Below are positions 45,623 through 55,368 of a DNA stretch of 64,000 nucleotides, one piece after another. The notes under the pieces were generated by a model that did not search any database, was not told the DNA's origin, and was given only the letters and a program-made list of their open reading frames with translations. The position numbers and the translations under genes are program-made. The stretch covers positions 22,585,589-22,649,588 of the forward strand of contig OY294048.1 in the NCBI GenBank assembly GCA_958510825.1, in the 5' to 3' direction. The DNA comes from Brachypterus glaber. Its lineage: Eukaryota > Arthropoda > Insecta > Coleoptera > Kateretidae. The number at the start of each line of letters is the position of its first letter. Within the stretch, counting starts at the first letter, position 1.

Positions 45623-45999
45623 AAATTACAAAATAAAAAAATTATCACAGAGGCTGTCTATACCGTAAAAAAAAACTTTGGAACACAAAAAAAATCATAA
45701 ACCGTAACTGGTCTATCAATTACCGATTTGAAAAAATATCTCAATTTTATTCAAATACACTCAAACACAGAAAATGCCCAAAAAATAAAAACAGCTGTAT
45801 CACCAAAAAATTTACCACAACTATTTTTGTCATTACTTCCCAATCACAGCATAGTCCGTCTTCTATAAAGCTTATAATGGAGAAGGAGGGTGGGGAGAAT
45901 TAACGACAAAAATTTTACTACAAATTAAGCAAAAATTAAAAATCAAAAATTTCTTAAATTGAACTCTAAAATCCAAAAATAACGTTGGGGGCCATAATT
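45605..45999 (-). other. Leader of the gypsy element with primer-binding region
   Basis: Non-coding leader between the 5' LTR and gag on the minus strand. Five bases inside the LTR the element strand reads 'tggcccccaacgttattt', the position and TGG start expected of a tRNA primer-binding site. Which tRNA it would pair with was not determined. Confidence 0.55.
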
Positions 46000-47710
46000 T
46001 GTAACCCTTGCCTTGGTGTTAAAAAAATTGTAACCTACAATTTATAAAATATCCAAGGAGAAAGGCTGCATACCACGGAGCTATTAAAGTTTTTGGAGAG
46101 CGTGGGTCGCGGGTGGAGTTCCTTATAATTTTTGATTATAACCAGTCGTTATATTTGTGGGCGCCAGTCTAAAATAAACAAATGAGGGGGCATAAGCTTT
46201 ATATCAAAACAAAACACAGCTGAAAAATAGATTGACAAATAATACACAAAAAGTTAATTAATTATTAGTTTTATTAACAATAGTGAGACAAAAAATAAAT
46301 ATTGATTGATAACAAAATGTTACAGTAGTTTTTATCCATAGGATCGTGCCGCACAAATGTGAACTTTCTCTGAAATAAATAGCATTTCCAGGTTTTTTGG
46401 TATGCACCCCAAAGTAAACTATTTAATGATATTCACTCCAGAGCAAGTAAATTAGCAAATGTTTTCCTTTAATGGAAATTTGGATCCTACAGACAAATTT
46501 TAAGAATCTATTTAACCTTTAATAATGAGTACTCATGTTAAGGCCGGCCGATAATAAGTATAACTTATTCATAAAATTAATCTTAGACATACATTAAACA
46601 TTTTAAAAATACATTAGGCGATATCAATTTACAATTACAAAATAATCCGGTGATGATACAGCCCCATGAAGCGAGACCTAGCGTGCGACCCAGCGTGCGA
46701 CCCTATAATTGGAAAAGAAGGAAACCCTTTTAATTCCAAATATACTTATAAATAAAGTAAAAACAAATAAGAATAGATGGATAACTTACGGTTTTATTCG
46801 CCAAACCGGTGGCTTCCAATTTCGTTTCTTGTAGAAAGGTTTTTTATTCCTACACAAAAAATATAACCGTTAAAATCGATCATGACACAAAAATAACAAT
46901 TTGGTTACCTAGGAGTGTTTTATCTATCCATTTTGTACTTAAATTATAGGATACGCTTAAACCAAGCATTAACATTCATTTAATTAAGTGAAATACACCA
47001 ATTAAAAAGTTTTTAGACACTTTCTACTTATTGCGACTTGCTGCCTCGCCCATTTTAACAAGAAGGACGCTATGAAGATAGCTTCGATCTGTCAAAAACA
47101 AATCTTAAAAACTTAATTTTATTTGTTTTGAAAATTAATTGTTTTTAATTAAAAGGTTCATTAAACTGGTTTAATAATTATTATAATTAACTTTGATTGT
47201 TTACATTTCAATAATTATCAAAAATATGATTTCCTGGCATGAAGTTAGCAACTTATCAAATTTAAAAAAAAAACAATTTTACTGAATCAAAATTAGCTAA
47301 TACTATTTTAATACGTTTTACAATACATTTTAAAGCAATTTTTAAATGCTCTAAATAAAACTAAGCCCGAAATATCTTAAAATAATCTTTTTACAAAATA
47401 TTACGAAATCTGCATACTAGCGACATCTATGCGCCAAATCCTGCACACCACTTGCGACAGAAGCCTGAAGCTATATATTTGGTTTGTAGACCAAATATTT
47501 TTTGACATGTGAGGTTATGATTAATTTTGAAAACTAAATATTAAAGTTTATTTAGTTTATCTTTATAATTAATGTATATTTATGGAAAACCAAGCCTAGA
47601 ATAAGAATTGACAGTGCTCCTAGTGATCCTACGATTGTGGCATGTTTAGAAATTCTGCTTTCGGAGAATACCATCCTAAACATGGGCCCCCATAAACATA
47701 ATATGAGACA
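46000..47710 (-). repeat. 5' LTR of the gypsy element (outer end missing)
   Basis: Nearly identical to the other LTR over 1.7 kb. It contains an extra 12 bp tandem copy of 'agcgtgcgaccc' (about 46680-46703) and a slightly longer A run. It stops at 47710 (atgagaca), where the other LTR continues for about 134 bp more; the promoter side of this LTR is therefore incomplete. Confidence 0.8.
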
Positions 47711-48557
47711 AAGAGGCACAGTTGTAGGCCTGCCTGCACCTCCTTTTAAGGAGTTCAAGCTGGTCATTCCACCATGGGACCTTGCGGGTCAAGCTTCCTC
47801 GTATGCTGAGACAACCCTGTTTTTGAGACGTGCAACTTCTTCATCGAGCTGGTATCTGGTGAGTATGTCACCGTCTGGTTCCGTTTCCTCAGGTCCTAAA
47901 TGGAAAACATATTTTTCCCAATTTGTGGACCTGGGGTTACATTTCCTGACCGGTTCCATTTTATCAGACTTTAGCCAAAATCCAACCATTCTGTGGTCGG
48001 ACGTTGCTATGTCCGACGTCACCCTCCAGTCCGATATCAGTTCTACTATATCATTCGATACCATAGTTATGTCAATCACCTCCTTGCGTATGCGATTGAC
48101 AAACGTTGGTTCCGTCCCTCTGTTGTTAATCTCTAGATTGGTGGACATTAGATACCCTAACAGGGTATCACCCCTGTCGTTGGTATCAGTGCTACCCCAC
48201 ACAGTGTGGTGTGCGTTCGCGTCCCAATCAATTATTACTGGTAGGCGCTGTTCATTTGCGAAGTTTACTAGGTTTGTCAATTCCCTGGTGGGGATCGGAC
48301 CCTCATACGGCAAATATAGACTACCCATGGAACCATGCTGAGCTGAGATGCCATGATGCAGGACCTTGTATGCTGTCCTTCCTTGCCGACTAGGATGTTG
48401 TAGCCGGCAACCCCTAACCCTCTAACCTGGTCTCTCTAAACATATGGTTCTTGGATTAATACGATCGAGCCTTTAACTCCGGCTAGGTTGCGGACCAGCT
48501 CAGCTGTCGCTCCCTTGCTGTGTTGAAGGTTGATCTGGCTTACCCTTATGTCTTCCA
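47711..48557 (-). pseudogene. LINE C ORF2 start: AP endonuclease
   Basis: ORF2 probably starts at the ATG at 48557 (MEDIRVSQINLQHSKGATAE), the usual opening of the endonuclease (QxNLxHxxxA). A stop and deletions follow near 48435 and 48330. From 48328 the frame gives PVIIDWDANAHHTVWGSTD (catalytic DANAHH), RGDTLLGYL, GTEPTFVNR and SDHRMVGFW (catalytic SDH). It continues out of frame as PWWNDQLELLKRR up to 47711. The enzyme would nick target DNA. Confidence 0.8.
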
Positions 48558-48592
48558 TGATGGGGTCGTTCACAGAAGACGGACGTGGCAAT

Positions 48593-50150
48593 TTACCTGG
48601 AGCTCCCCGTTTTGGTACCCGAGGCGGGCGGCTCGGAACTGTTGGACTGGTTCCAGCTTGCGATTTTCCTTACGGGGATTCGCAAGCATTCCCAGCTCAA
48701 CGTCCAGTTCCTAGCCGCCAATCCTCGTACAGCATCGTGGGAGACCATAAATACCAAGAACCATTCATTTGGCTTCCCACTGGTCCCAACTTGCTTCCAG
48801 TTTGCTACGCCGAGACCTCTATTTTGGAAAGCCAAAAGCGCCTTAATTTCCTTGATAGGTTCGAGGTGCTCTACTTTGAGTAGGAAGCCAATCCTTTCTG
48901 GCCAAGGCGCATCTTTAGACCTTACTGGGCGGAAAGAAACTCCACCCAGCTGCGGAATGGTCCAGCTTCCTACTAGCCAGTCCACCGTTGGCAGGTCGTA
49001 CGCGGAGATAATGAACCACTCCGGAAAAACTATTCCGGAGCCCTCCATTGAGAGAGGTGGCGCGGTTTGCTCCTCTTCGGAACCTTGCCGCGCCAACCTA
49101 CTCATCTCCGCGCACAGACTGCCTCGGATGTGCTGGCCTTCCTCCTTAGAGATACTACCATTCTCCCGGTCAGACGTGACCACCACCTGAAGTTACTTTT
49201 TCGAGGAGGCTTTGTTGGTGGCACGTCTGGATGTACCCGGCTTTGGTTCACTCGCCGGACCTTTGGGGAAGGATTCGTTTCGGTTTGACCTAGCGTTCCC
49301 TCCCCAGAGGATTGCCCGGGTTTGTTCCCCTTGCCGGTGGGAGTGGTACTGCTCCACCTCTGCCTTTTGTTCTTCCGAGCTGGAGGAGTTTCCTTCTCCG
49401 GTCTCGGTCTCTTTTTGTCGGCAGGCGTGAGATCCTGGGAGGCTTCTCCTTCCGGTTTCTCACCCCTAACCGACGGAAGAACAACAGGTTCCTTCTTGGT
49501 CATTTTGGCGTTTCTCGCGGTGGGACCACGCCAGCCGGGTTTCCTTGTAGTCTCCGTGCTTCTTCCAGCTCCAGTGTTGCTCGAGGACCAACCCGGATTC
49601 TGAGCCGAAGCATCGGTTACCCGCCCCGCTTGTGGCGTGGCGGGCTTGACTATTTTGGTCCCCCCTTCGGGTTTAGCCTGACCCTGCGGATTGTTTCCAA
49701 CCCGCTGGATCATGCTACACCCGGATTCCTTCTCAAGATCAGCTTTGGCGGAGGCAGATTGAGATTCCTCCCTTCGCTGTTCCGCCTCTGCCATCTTGGC
49801 CTGGCGCCTCCTTTCCTGCTGCCTTACCCTTTTCGCTTTTTGCCTAGCCTTCTCCTTTTCTTTCTTCTCCTTGCCTCCTCCTCCGGGGAGACAGCTTTGG
49901 GTTTGGGTGCTTCCGGTCCTTTTGGACTTTCGGCACCTTCCCCCTTACTGGCCACCCCCGATGAGGGGTTCGGGGAGAGGAGAAGAACATCTTTATTTGC
50001 CACGTCCGTCTGGCTCATGGGAGATGCGGCATCTATATCCATCTCCCCCAGGTTCCTGACGACCGCTACTACCTCTGAGGTGAGTTTCTCCTTTTCCTCG
50101 TGACCTCCTTCGGGTACTTTCACGATATTCAATTTATTAGTGTTTTCCAT
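48593..50150 (-). pseudogene. LINE C ORF1: gag-like protein
   Basis: Three frames make up a long ORF1. 50150-49824 opens MENTNKLNIVKVPEGGHEE and is acidic, then becomes basic (RRRKKRRRLGKKRKG). 49794-49102 is a Pro/Ser/Lys-rich, probably disordered stretch. 49186-48593 is a folded domain (HIRGSLCAEMSRLA, PEWFIISAYDLPTVDWL, LRIPVRKI) resembling the DUF4780-type domain of insect LINE ORF1. It ends 36 bases before the ORF2 start. Frame changes near 49810 and 49150 break it. GC is clearly higher than in the flanks. Confidence 0.65.
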
Positions 50151-50672
50151 GTTGGCTGAAATAAATTGTGTGTAGTGTGTGCTTGTGTAGGGATGTAGGT
50201 GTATATGTGTATGTGTGCACGAATCAGTATGTGCTGGAATCCCTCTTTCCCCCCTAGTAGGTTCAGATCCCTTCCTGATTTGGGATAACGGGCGGCCGCT
50301 TCTCCCTTGGTGAAGCCCCCCGACATGTGCAGCAGGTCCTCAACCCAGGCGTTACCTGGAACTACTGCACTAATCAAGATTATATACCCCCGGAATAGTC
50401 CGAAGGCGGCACAGGTGTACCCAACCTGCTTTGTTTCACCACTACCATTCCCGTGTTCCCGCCTCAGTGGATTCCCGGACTCACTTTGTTGGGGGGGAGG
50501 GGATCCCGGCACAGTTGTTCGCGTGTGTATGTGTGTGTGTATGTGTTTGTCGTGAGTGTGTTAGTGTATGTGTAAGTGTGCATGACAGAGTGGAATGAGG
50601 GTGTGGGTGTAGTGGAGTTAAATGTGTGAGATGAAGAAATGAAGGTGTAGGGCTGCGGACAGCAGCGAGTTC
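50151..50672 (-). other. LINE C 5' UTR with GT-rich microsatellites
   Basis: This lies between the ORF1 start and the right target duplication. On the plus strand it contains GT/TATG-rich tracts at 50168-50235 and 50520-50610. On the element strand it would start 'gaactcgctgctgtccgc'. Promoter elements could not be assigned. Confidence 0.55.
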
Positions 50673-50685
50673 AATGTTCACAGTA

Positions 50686-51224
50686 AGTGCAAAATACTTG
50701 AATTTTGTTTTGTTTTGCTTATTTTTGCATTTTATGAAGTTTATGTCGAAAAAATCTATTTCGAGCACTAAAATGTTGGTCGGTCGGTCGGTCGATCGTT
50801 TAGTAGCCATTTTTGTTTGTTTTTTGAGGGTGTTAAAATTTTCAGTAAAAATCAAGTTTTATAATTCCTTCATAAACAAAAAGTTATTGTGACCTTTAAA
50901 GAACTATTTGTTTTTTTCCAAAAATGTTACGTTTTATGAAAAAAAAAAACATCTCGAAAAAAATATATATTTTTTATTTTACGGTTTTCGAAAGGCAACA
51001 TTCTAATGTATTTTGGGATGCTGAACACGAATCTTTCATAAAAAGACACTCCATGGGCTTATTTTTTTGCTAAATTCAAATTGCATAAAATATTTTCACC
51101 ATTTTAGACGTTTTTTTTTTGGTGTAGCTTAGGGAAGGATTTTTTTTAACGGGTGACACATTATTTTAAACCTTATAAAAATTTTTATTTGATCAGATAT
51201 TTTTTTTTGTTTTTTTTAGGGATA
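50686..51224. other. No gene recognised downstream of LINE C
   Basis: AT-rich sequence with the run 'ggtcggtcggtcggtcg' (about 50778-50794). No frame or inverted repeat. Similar wording ('tttacgttttatg', 'tcaatttcaag') occurs near 56820, too loosely to call a repeat. Confidence 0.35.
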
Positions 51225-51350
51225 TTTTTTTGGTGGTTTAAAATAGGGTTGAAAATGGGAATTTAAGCCCCTAGCACAAGCTTAAAGCTTATATGGGGCT
51301 CTTCAGGCCTTTGTACAAAAACTCACCAATAAATAAATAAATAAAATCAA
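51225..51350 (+). repeat. Probable 3' end of a non-LTR retroelement
   Basis: 'atggggctcttcaggcctttgtacaaaaactcacc' in shortened form (key words ggggctctt, tttgtacaaaaact) is followed by (AATA)n. This is the typical ending of insect LINE or SINE copies. No coding part is attached. Confidence 0.4.
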
Positions 51351-51579
51351 AATTTCTTTAAAAAGATCAAATAATATTTGAAAAATGGTCAATTTTATGA
51401 TGTAAATACGTAAATTCTTCTAAACTAATTTTAAATAGTATAAATAAAAATTTGGAAAAATTCCAAAAAATTGCATTTTTTAGCAAAAAAAAATAAATAA
51501 TTAAAAACTTCAGACATGCAGCACTGTATTTAAACCTTCTTACATCATGGGTATTTTACACCTCAGAATGTTATACTGA

Positions 51580-51987
51580 ACATAATATCGTCGGCTTACA
51601 AGTAAAGAGCACTAAGTCCAAAAACATGGTTTTGAGATATTGACAAATTTAACTTTCACTGTTGTTTTTTAATTTTTGTAATAATTGTTACAAAAATGCA
51701 CGTTTCGCCAAACAAACTCTAAGTCGCTTAGTGCAGAAACATTTGAAATAATCTACAAGTAAAACGCACTAAGTGCACTAAGTGACTTAGTGCCTATTGC
51801 CAGATAAAATTTTAATCAAGATCAAATTGGTGCGTTTTGTATAGTGGGTAACTCTCTTGGCAGTCCACCTAGAAGTTAGTTCGGTTTACCTGTACATAGA
51901 TCATCAAAAATTAATTACAGGACCATAAAAATCCCATTTTTGCAAAAAAGTGACTTAGTGCCTTTTACTTGTAAGCCGACGATATTA
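51580..51987. repeat. MITE with ~41 bp terminal repeats and internal 'cttagtgc' copies
   Basis: The ends 'cataatatcgtcggctta' and the inverse 'taagccgacgatattatg' pair over about 41 bp. The subterminal 'agcactaagtcc' / 'gacttagtgcc' recur in the core as 'cgcactaagtgcactaagtg' (about 51768-51787), so the same short palindromic word occurs at least five times. Non-coding. Confidence 0.75.
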
Positions 51988-52995
51988 TGTAATTTATAAT
52001 AGGTTATGACTTTTATTCATAACCATTTAGTAATTGGCTAATTACATATATACATAAAAGTTGGAAAATGAATTATTATTAACTGCAACTAGCCAAAAAG
52101 TTAGAAACACCTCATTTCGGAAAGGCTCTTGTAGCTTCACGTATGTCACTTGTCAAAAACTTGAATTTATCAACCTAAATTTTAGAACAAAACAGTTTTA
52201 AAAACATGTATTTTTTTATTTATTCATTTATTCATGATTTATTTTTACACAATAACATCACAATAAATTTAAGTTATATTTTTTTGGCATTTATGAAAAA
52301 TAAACAGTGACTACTTCCAACTTTATAGGTTAATAGTATATTACTAATTTTTGGTTTAGTTAAAAGTGATAAACTTTAGTTAAAAAGAAAAATGCATTAC
52401 AGTATCAGCTCCCTAACTTGATATAACAAATAACCAAAAATAGTTTGGACTTTTTTTCAAGAAAATTATTTACCTTGGTGGCCAATCATTTGTCGTATTT
52501 CTTTGATGTATCCCTACTATAATCAAAATTGTCATTAAACTTTAGTGTATAAATTTAAATTTTCTGTTTTTATTTTTATTTTTATTTTACACGGAAAACT
52601 ATAACTAAATAGTTTATTTATTAACTAAATCAAATCAAATCATGTCTCAATAAAAGTCTGCTGTCACAAAACAAAACAAACGCACTCAAAAACGAAAACA
52701 GGTGCTGCCCTCTATCGCTAAAATAACGAAGTAAACTAGACATTTCTACTAGGTTTTAGATAAAAACATTTAAATGTATTACTTAATTTATTTTGAATGA
52801 ATATTAATTTTTAAGATTGTTAACTAACAAAAAACAAAGTTTATTTTATTGATTTCTATTTATTATTCTATATTCAAAAAGCAACATTTGTAACAAAATC
52901 ATTGCAACTAAACTTTTCAATATGGCGTCAAAATTCAAACAGTTTTTGCAGCGGGAAAGAAGACAAATAATTGTAAATAAAACAGATATGGTTGT
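51988..52995. other. No gene recognised
   Basis: AT-rich sequence with no inverted repeat, tandem repeat or clear frame. It leads up to the minus-strand frame at 52997-53136. Confidence 0.4.
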
Positions 52996-53012
52996 GAATA
53001 AAATAATATACA

Positions 53013-53136
53013 AACCTAGGCGGCAAATTTCATTTTTTCTTCGGGAATCAGCTGGCTGCTGGGCTAAAGCCCCTTGATCAGCTAACCTTCCCTCAGGAAA
53101 TGAAACTTTTTCCACCTCATTATGTAATATACTATT
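53013..53136 (-). other. Possible host exon cut by element 2
   Basis: On the minus strand the frame from 53136 encodes SILHNEVEKVSFPEGRL, then ADQGALAQQ and RRKNEICRL, ending at a donor-like 'cctag/gtttgt' near 53015. Base composition is less AT-rich than around it. If element 2 and one TSD copy are removed, the frame continues without a stop into 55369-55410 for 13 or so codons. The product was not recognised. If the frame is instead read on past the donor, a hydrophobic segment follows. It may be chance. Confidence 0.35.
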
Positions 53137-55364
53137 CACGCTACTCCTGTATCTTATTTAGGTTTAAAAAATATTGCGTATAAAATAAACAACGGATTTT
53201 ATTAATTTAGCATCTAGACATTATAGGACCACTTTCAGCAAAATCGCATCCGATCGGCTTCACGAGATAATGGTAAATCTTCTTTGATGATGGCCATGTT
53301 AGGAACCAATTGTTCGCGGAGAACAAAATCGCCTTATCCTTATAATATTTTATATGCAGATTCCAAATATATTGAGGAATTTGCTCTAGTTATTACCACT
53401 TCGGAGAAAACATTATTACAAAAATCCCGAAAAACCCCTTACATGCGATTTAGGTTATCTTTGGGCATTTGTAAAATTAATACGGTACATAACAGGACCT
53501 TCATTGTGGGCTTATATAAAACACTAAATGTTTTATTTTTAAAACATATTAGCAAATAAATCAAAATATTCCTCCTTTACAGTTTTTGGGAAGTTTTAAA
53601 TTCAGCAGAAAACGTAAATAAAAAGTTTAATTTTTACTTTGTTGTTTAGTGCTGTTTAAGGTCTAGATGTAGAGAGGACTAAGTGCTGTGTGTCAGACAT
53701 AGATAAGATAAGATGTCAGATTTGATTGATGTGCCAAATAGTAAAATCAGTAAAATTTTACTTTAGTATCAAAAAAATAGTTATATTGGATTGTTTATCT
53801 CCATATTCAAAATTAAAATGCGAAGAAAACAGAAAAAAAGTATGTTTGGTATGTGCAAAAAAGATAAATTTTGGAAAAAAAGCGGTTAACACTTTTTATG
53901 CAACTGAAAAACTGCAATTATTGGCAAAAAAATATATAAATAAAGATATTAATTTAAATGATAACAGATTTCCTGTATCAGTTTGCATTTCTTGTCGCCT
54001 ATTCCTTAACAAAAAGGAAAAAGGCGAACAGGTAAAAGAAATTGCTTACCCATAAACATAAAACTTAAAGAAAAATGCGAATGCTTTATCTGTGAAACTG
54101 CCAGTTCTAAAGTACACAAGAAATTAGGATTACAGGCCAAAGATTCAAAAGCAGTTAAATGCTGCCAATTATGCTATGCGGAAATTGGCAGAGGAAAAAG
54201 ACATTCTTGTGCTGTGAGTAAGGCTCCAGAGAACATGACAAATAAGTAAAATTGAAACACTTTCACAAAAACAAAAGGAACAAGTTATTAATTCCTTGTT
54301 AAAAGATGAAAAACAAAATTCAGAGTTACATTTATTAACAAAAGGCAAAAAATTAAGAGTTAAAATAAACCCTACACAAGAGAAAGAGGTATTATTTCCG
54401 GAAGAAAAGCTTAAAGCATATCAAGTTGCATCTGCGTCAACATCTAATATATTTAAATAAAATAATAAAATGATATTTTTTGTTTTTTTTTTTGTAATTA
54501 AAATAATTGAATAAAAAATTACAATAAATACAAAAATAATATTTTCTTTTTTAATAATTACATATTCTTTTTTTTTTAAGTACATTTAAAGTATATAAGT
54601 ATTTAACTATGAAATCGCGAAAAAATCGTACAAATTTGGGGTATAAATTTGCAAGGGTTCTAGAATCTCTCTCAGTCGTGTATTTTTAATATTAAAATAT
54701 TAGAAATACCTTAGGATACTTATAAGAGTAGGTATACCTACTATATTGTAATATATAGTGCTATAGTACCTAACTACTAGGTACTGTATTGTGAGTGATG
54801 ACTTTTTTACTTTGTCCCTGTTAAAATTTGAGACATTTATCAAATCTGACACTAAACAACAAAGTAAAAATTAAACTTTTTATTTACGTTTTCTGCTGAA
54901 TTTAAAACTTCCCAAAAACTGTAAAGGAGGAATATTTTAATACATTTGCTAATATGTATTAAAAACATAACATTTAGTTTTTTATTTAAGCCCACAATGA
55001 AGGTCCTGTTATGTACCGTATTACTTTTACAAATGTCCAAAGATAACCTAAATCGCATGTAAGGGGTTTTTCGGGATTTTTGTAATAATGTTTTCTCCGA
55101 AGTGGTAATAACTAGAGCAAATTCCTCAACATATTTGGAATCTGCATATAAAATATTATAAGAATAAGGTAATTTTGTTCACCGCAAACAATTGGTTCTT
55201 AACATGGCCATCATCAAAGAAGATTTACCATTATCTCGTGAAGCCGATCGGATTGGATTTTGCCTAAAGTGGCCCTATAACGTCTAGATGCTAAATTAAT
55301 AAAATCCGTCGTTTATTTTATACGCAATATTTTTTAAACCTAAGTAAGATACAGGAGTAGCGTG
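53137..55364 (+). mobile_element. CACG-ended DNA transposon with RAG1-N-like modules (element 2)
   Basis: The element starts 'cacgctactcctgtatctta' and ends with the inverse 'taagatacaggagtagcgtg'. The arms (53137 to about 53650 and about 54845-55364) match nearly throughout. The flanks are TATT (53133-53136) and TATT (55365-55368), a perfect 4 bp duplication. The terminal word CACG-G/C-TACTC-T/C-TG is shared with element 1. The core (53700-54460) encodes cysteine-rich protein modules. The DDE catalytic part is absent, so the copy is non-autonomous. A Chapaev-like class is suggested by the CAC termini and 4 bp duplication, as inference. Confidence 0.8.
53810..54460 (+). pseudogene. Cysteine-rich protein of element 2, RAG1-N-terminus-like
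   Basis: Three coding pieces follow one another in different frames. Module 1 (to 54055) has KVC-x2-CAKKINFGKKA, a helix region, NRFPVSVCISCRLFLNKK. Module 2 (about 54066-54248) has ECFIC, then KCCQLCYAEIGRGKRHSC. Module 3 (54250-54460) has ETLSQKQKEQVINSLL. The spacing C-x2-C ... (F/Y)P-x2-(F/V)C-x2-C followed by C-x2-C ... C-x2-C-x-EIG-x-G-x-x-H-x-C resembles the N-terminal zinc region of RAG1 and a family of transposon-borne animal proteins (N-RAG-TP of Aplysia is the one I recall). The breaks near 54052 and 54248 may be introns or mutations. No transposase core follows. Confidence 0.55.
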
Positions 55365-55368
55365 TATT

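Larger units (their letters stand above)
37833..47710 (-). mobile_element. Ty3/gypsy LTR retrotransposon inserted in LINE C
   Basis: Direct repeats of 1.7-1.8 kb (37833-39663 and 46000-47710) enclose gag and pol, all on the minus strand. The order protease, RT, RNase H, integrase identifies Ty3/gypsy. The two LTRs differ by only about a dozen substitutions and two small indels over 1.7 kb by eye, so the insertion is recent. Coding regions nevertheless carry several frameshifts. There is no target duplication: the left flank is 'actgccc' and the right flank 'aagaggc'. The 5' LTR also lacks its outermost ~134 bp, explained by a deletion over the LTR/LINE junction at 47710. Confidence 0.85.
35873..50672 (-). 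mobile_element. LINE C: RNase H-bearing LINE, split by an LTR element
   Basis: Both flanks carry 'aatgttcacagta' (35860-35872 and 50673-50685), a 13 bp target duplication, so everything between was once a single insertion. On the minus strand the order is 5' UTR with GT repeats (50151-50672), ORF1 (50150-48593), endonuclease (48557-47711), LTR element (47710-37833), RT (37827-37012), RNase H (36776-36063) and a 3' end with a (TAC)n-like tail (35873-35884). Sequence here is near 50 % GC against the AT-rich surroundings. RNase H plus an AP endonuclease points to the I/R1 group. About 450 bases of ORF2 between endonuclease and RT are missing next to the LTR element. Confidence 0.85.

Noticed and set aside
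47637..50103. Long plus-strand frames opposite LINE C
   Set aside because: They are antisense to ORF1 and the endonuclease, whose motifs are clear; the high GC content leaves all frames open.
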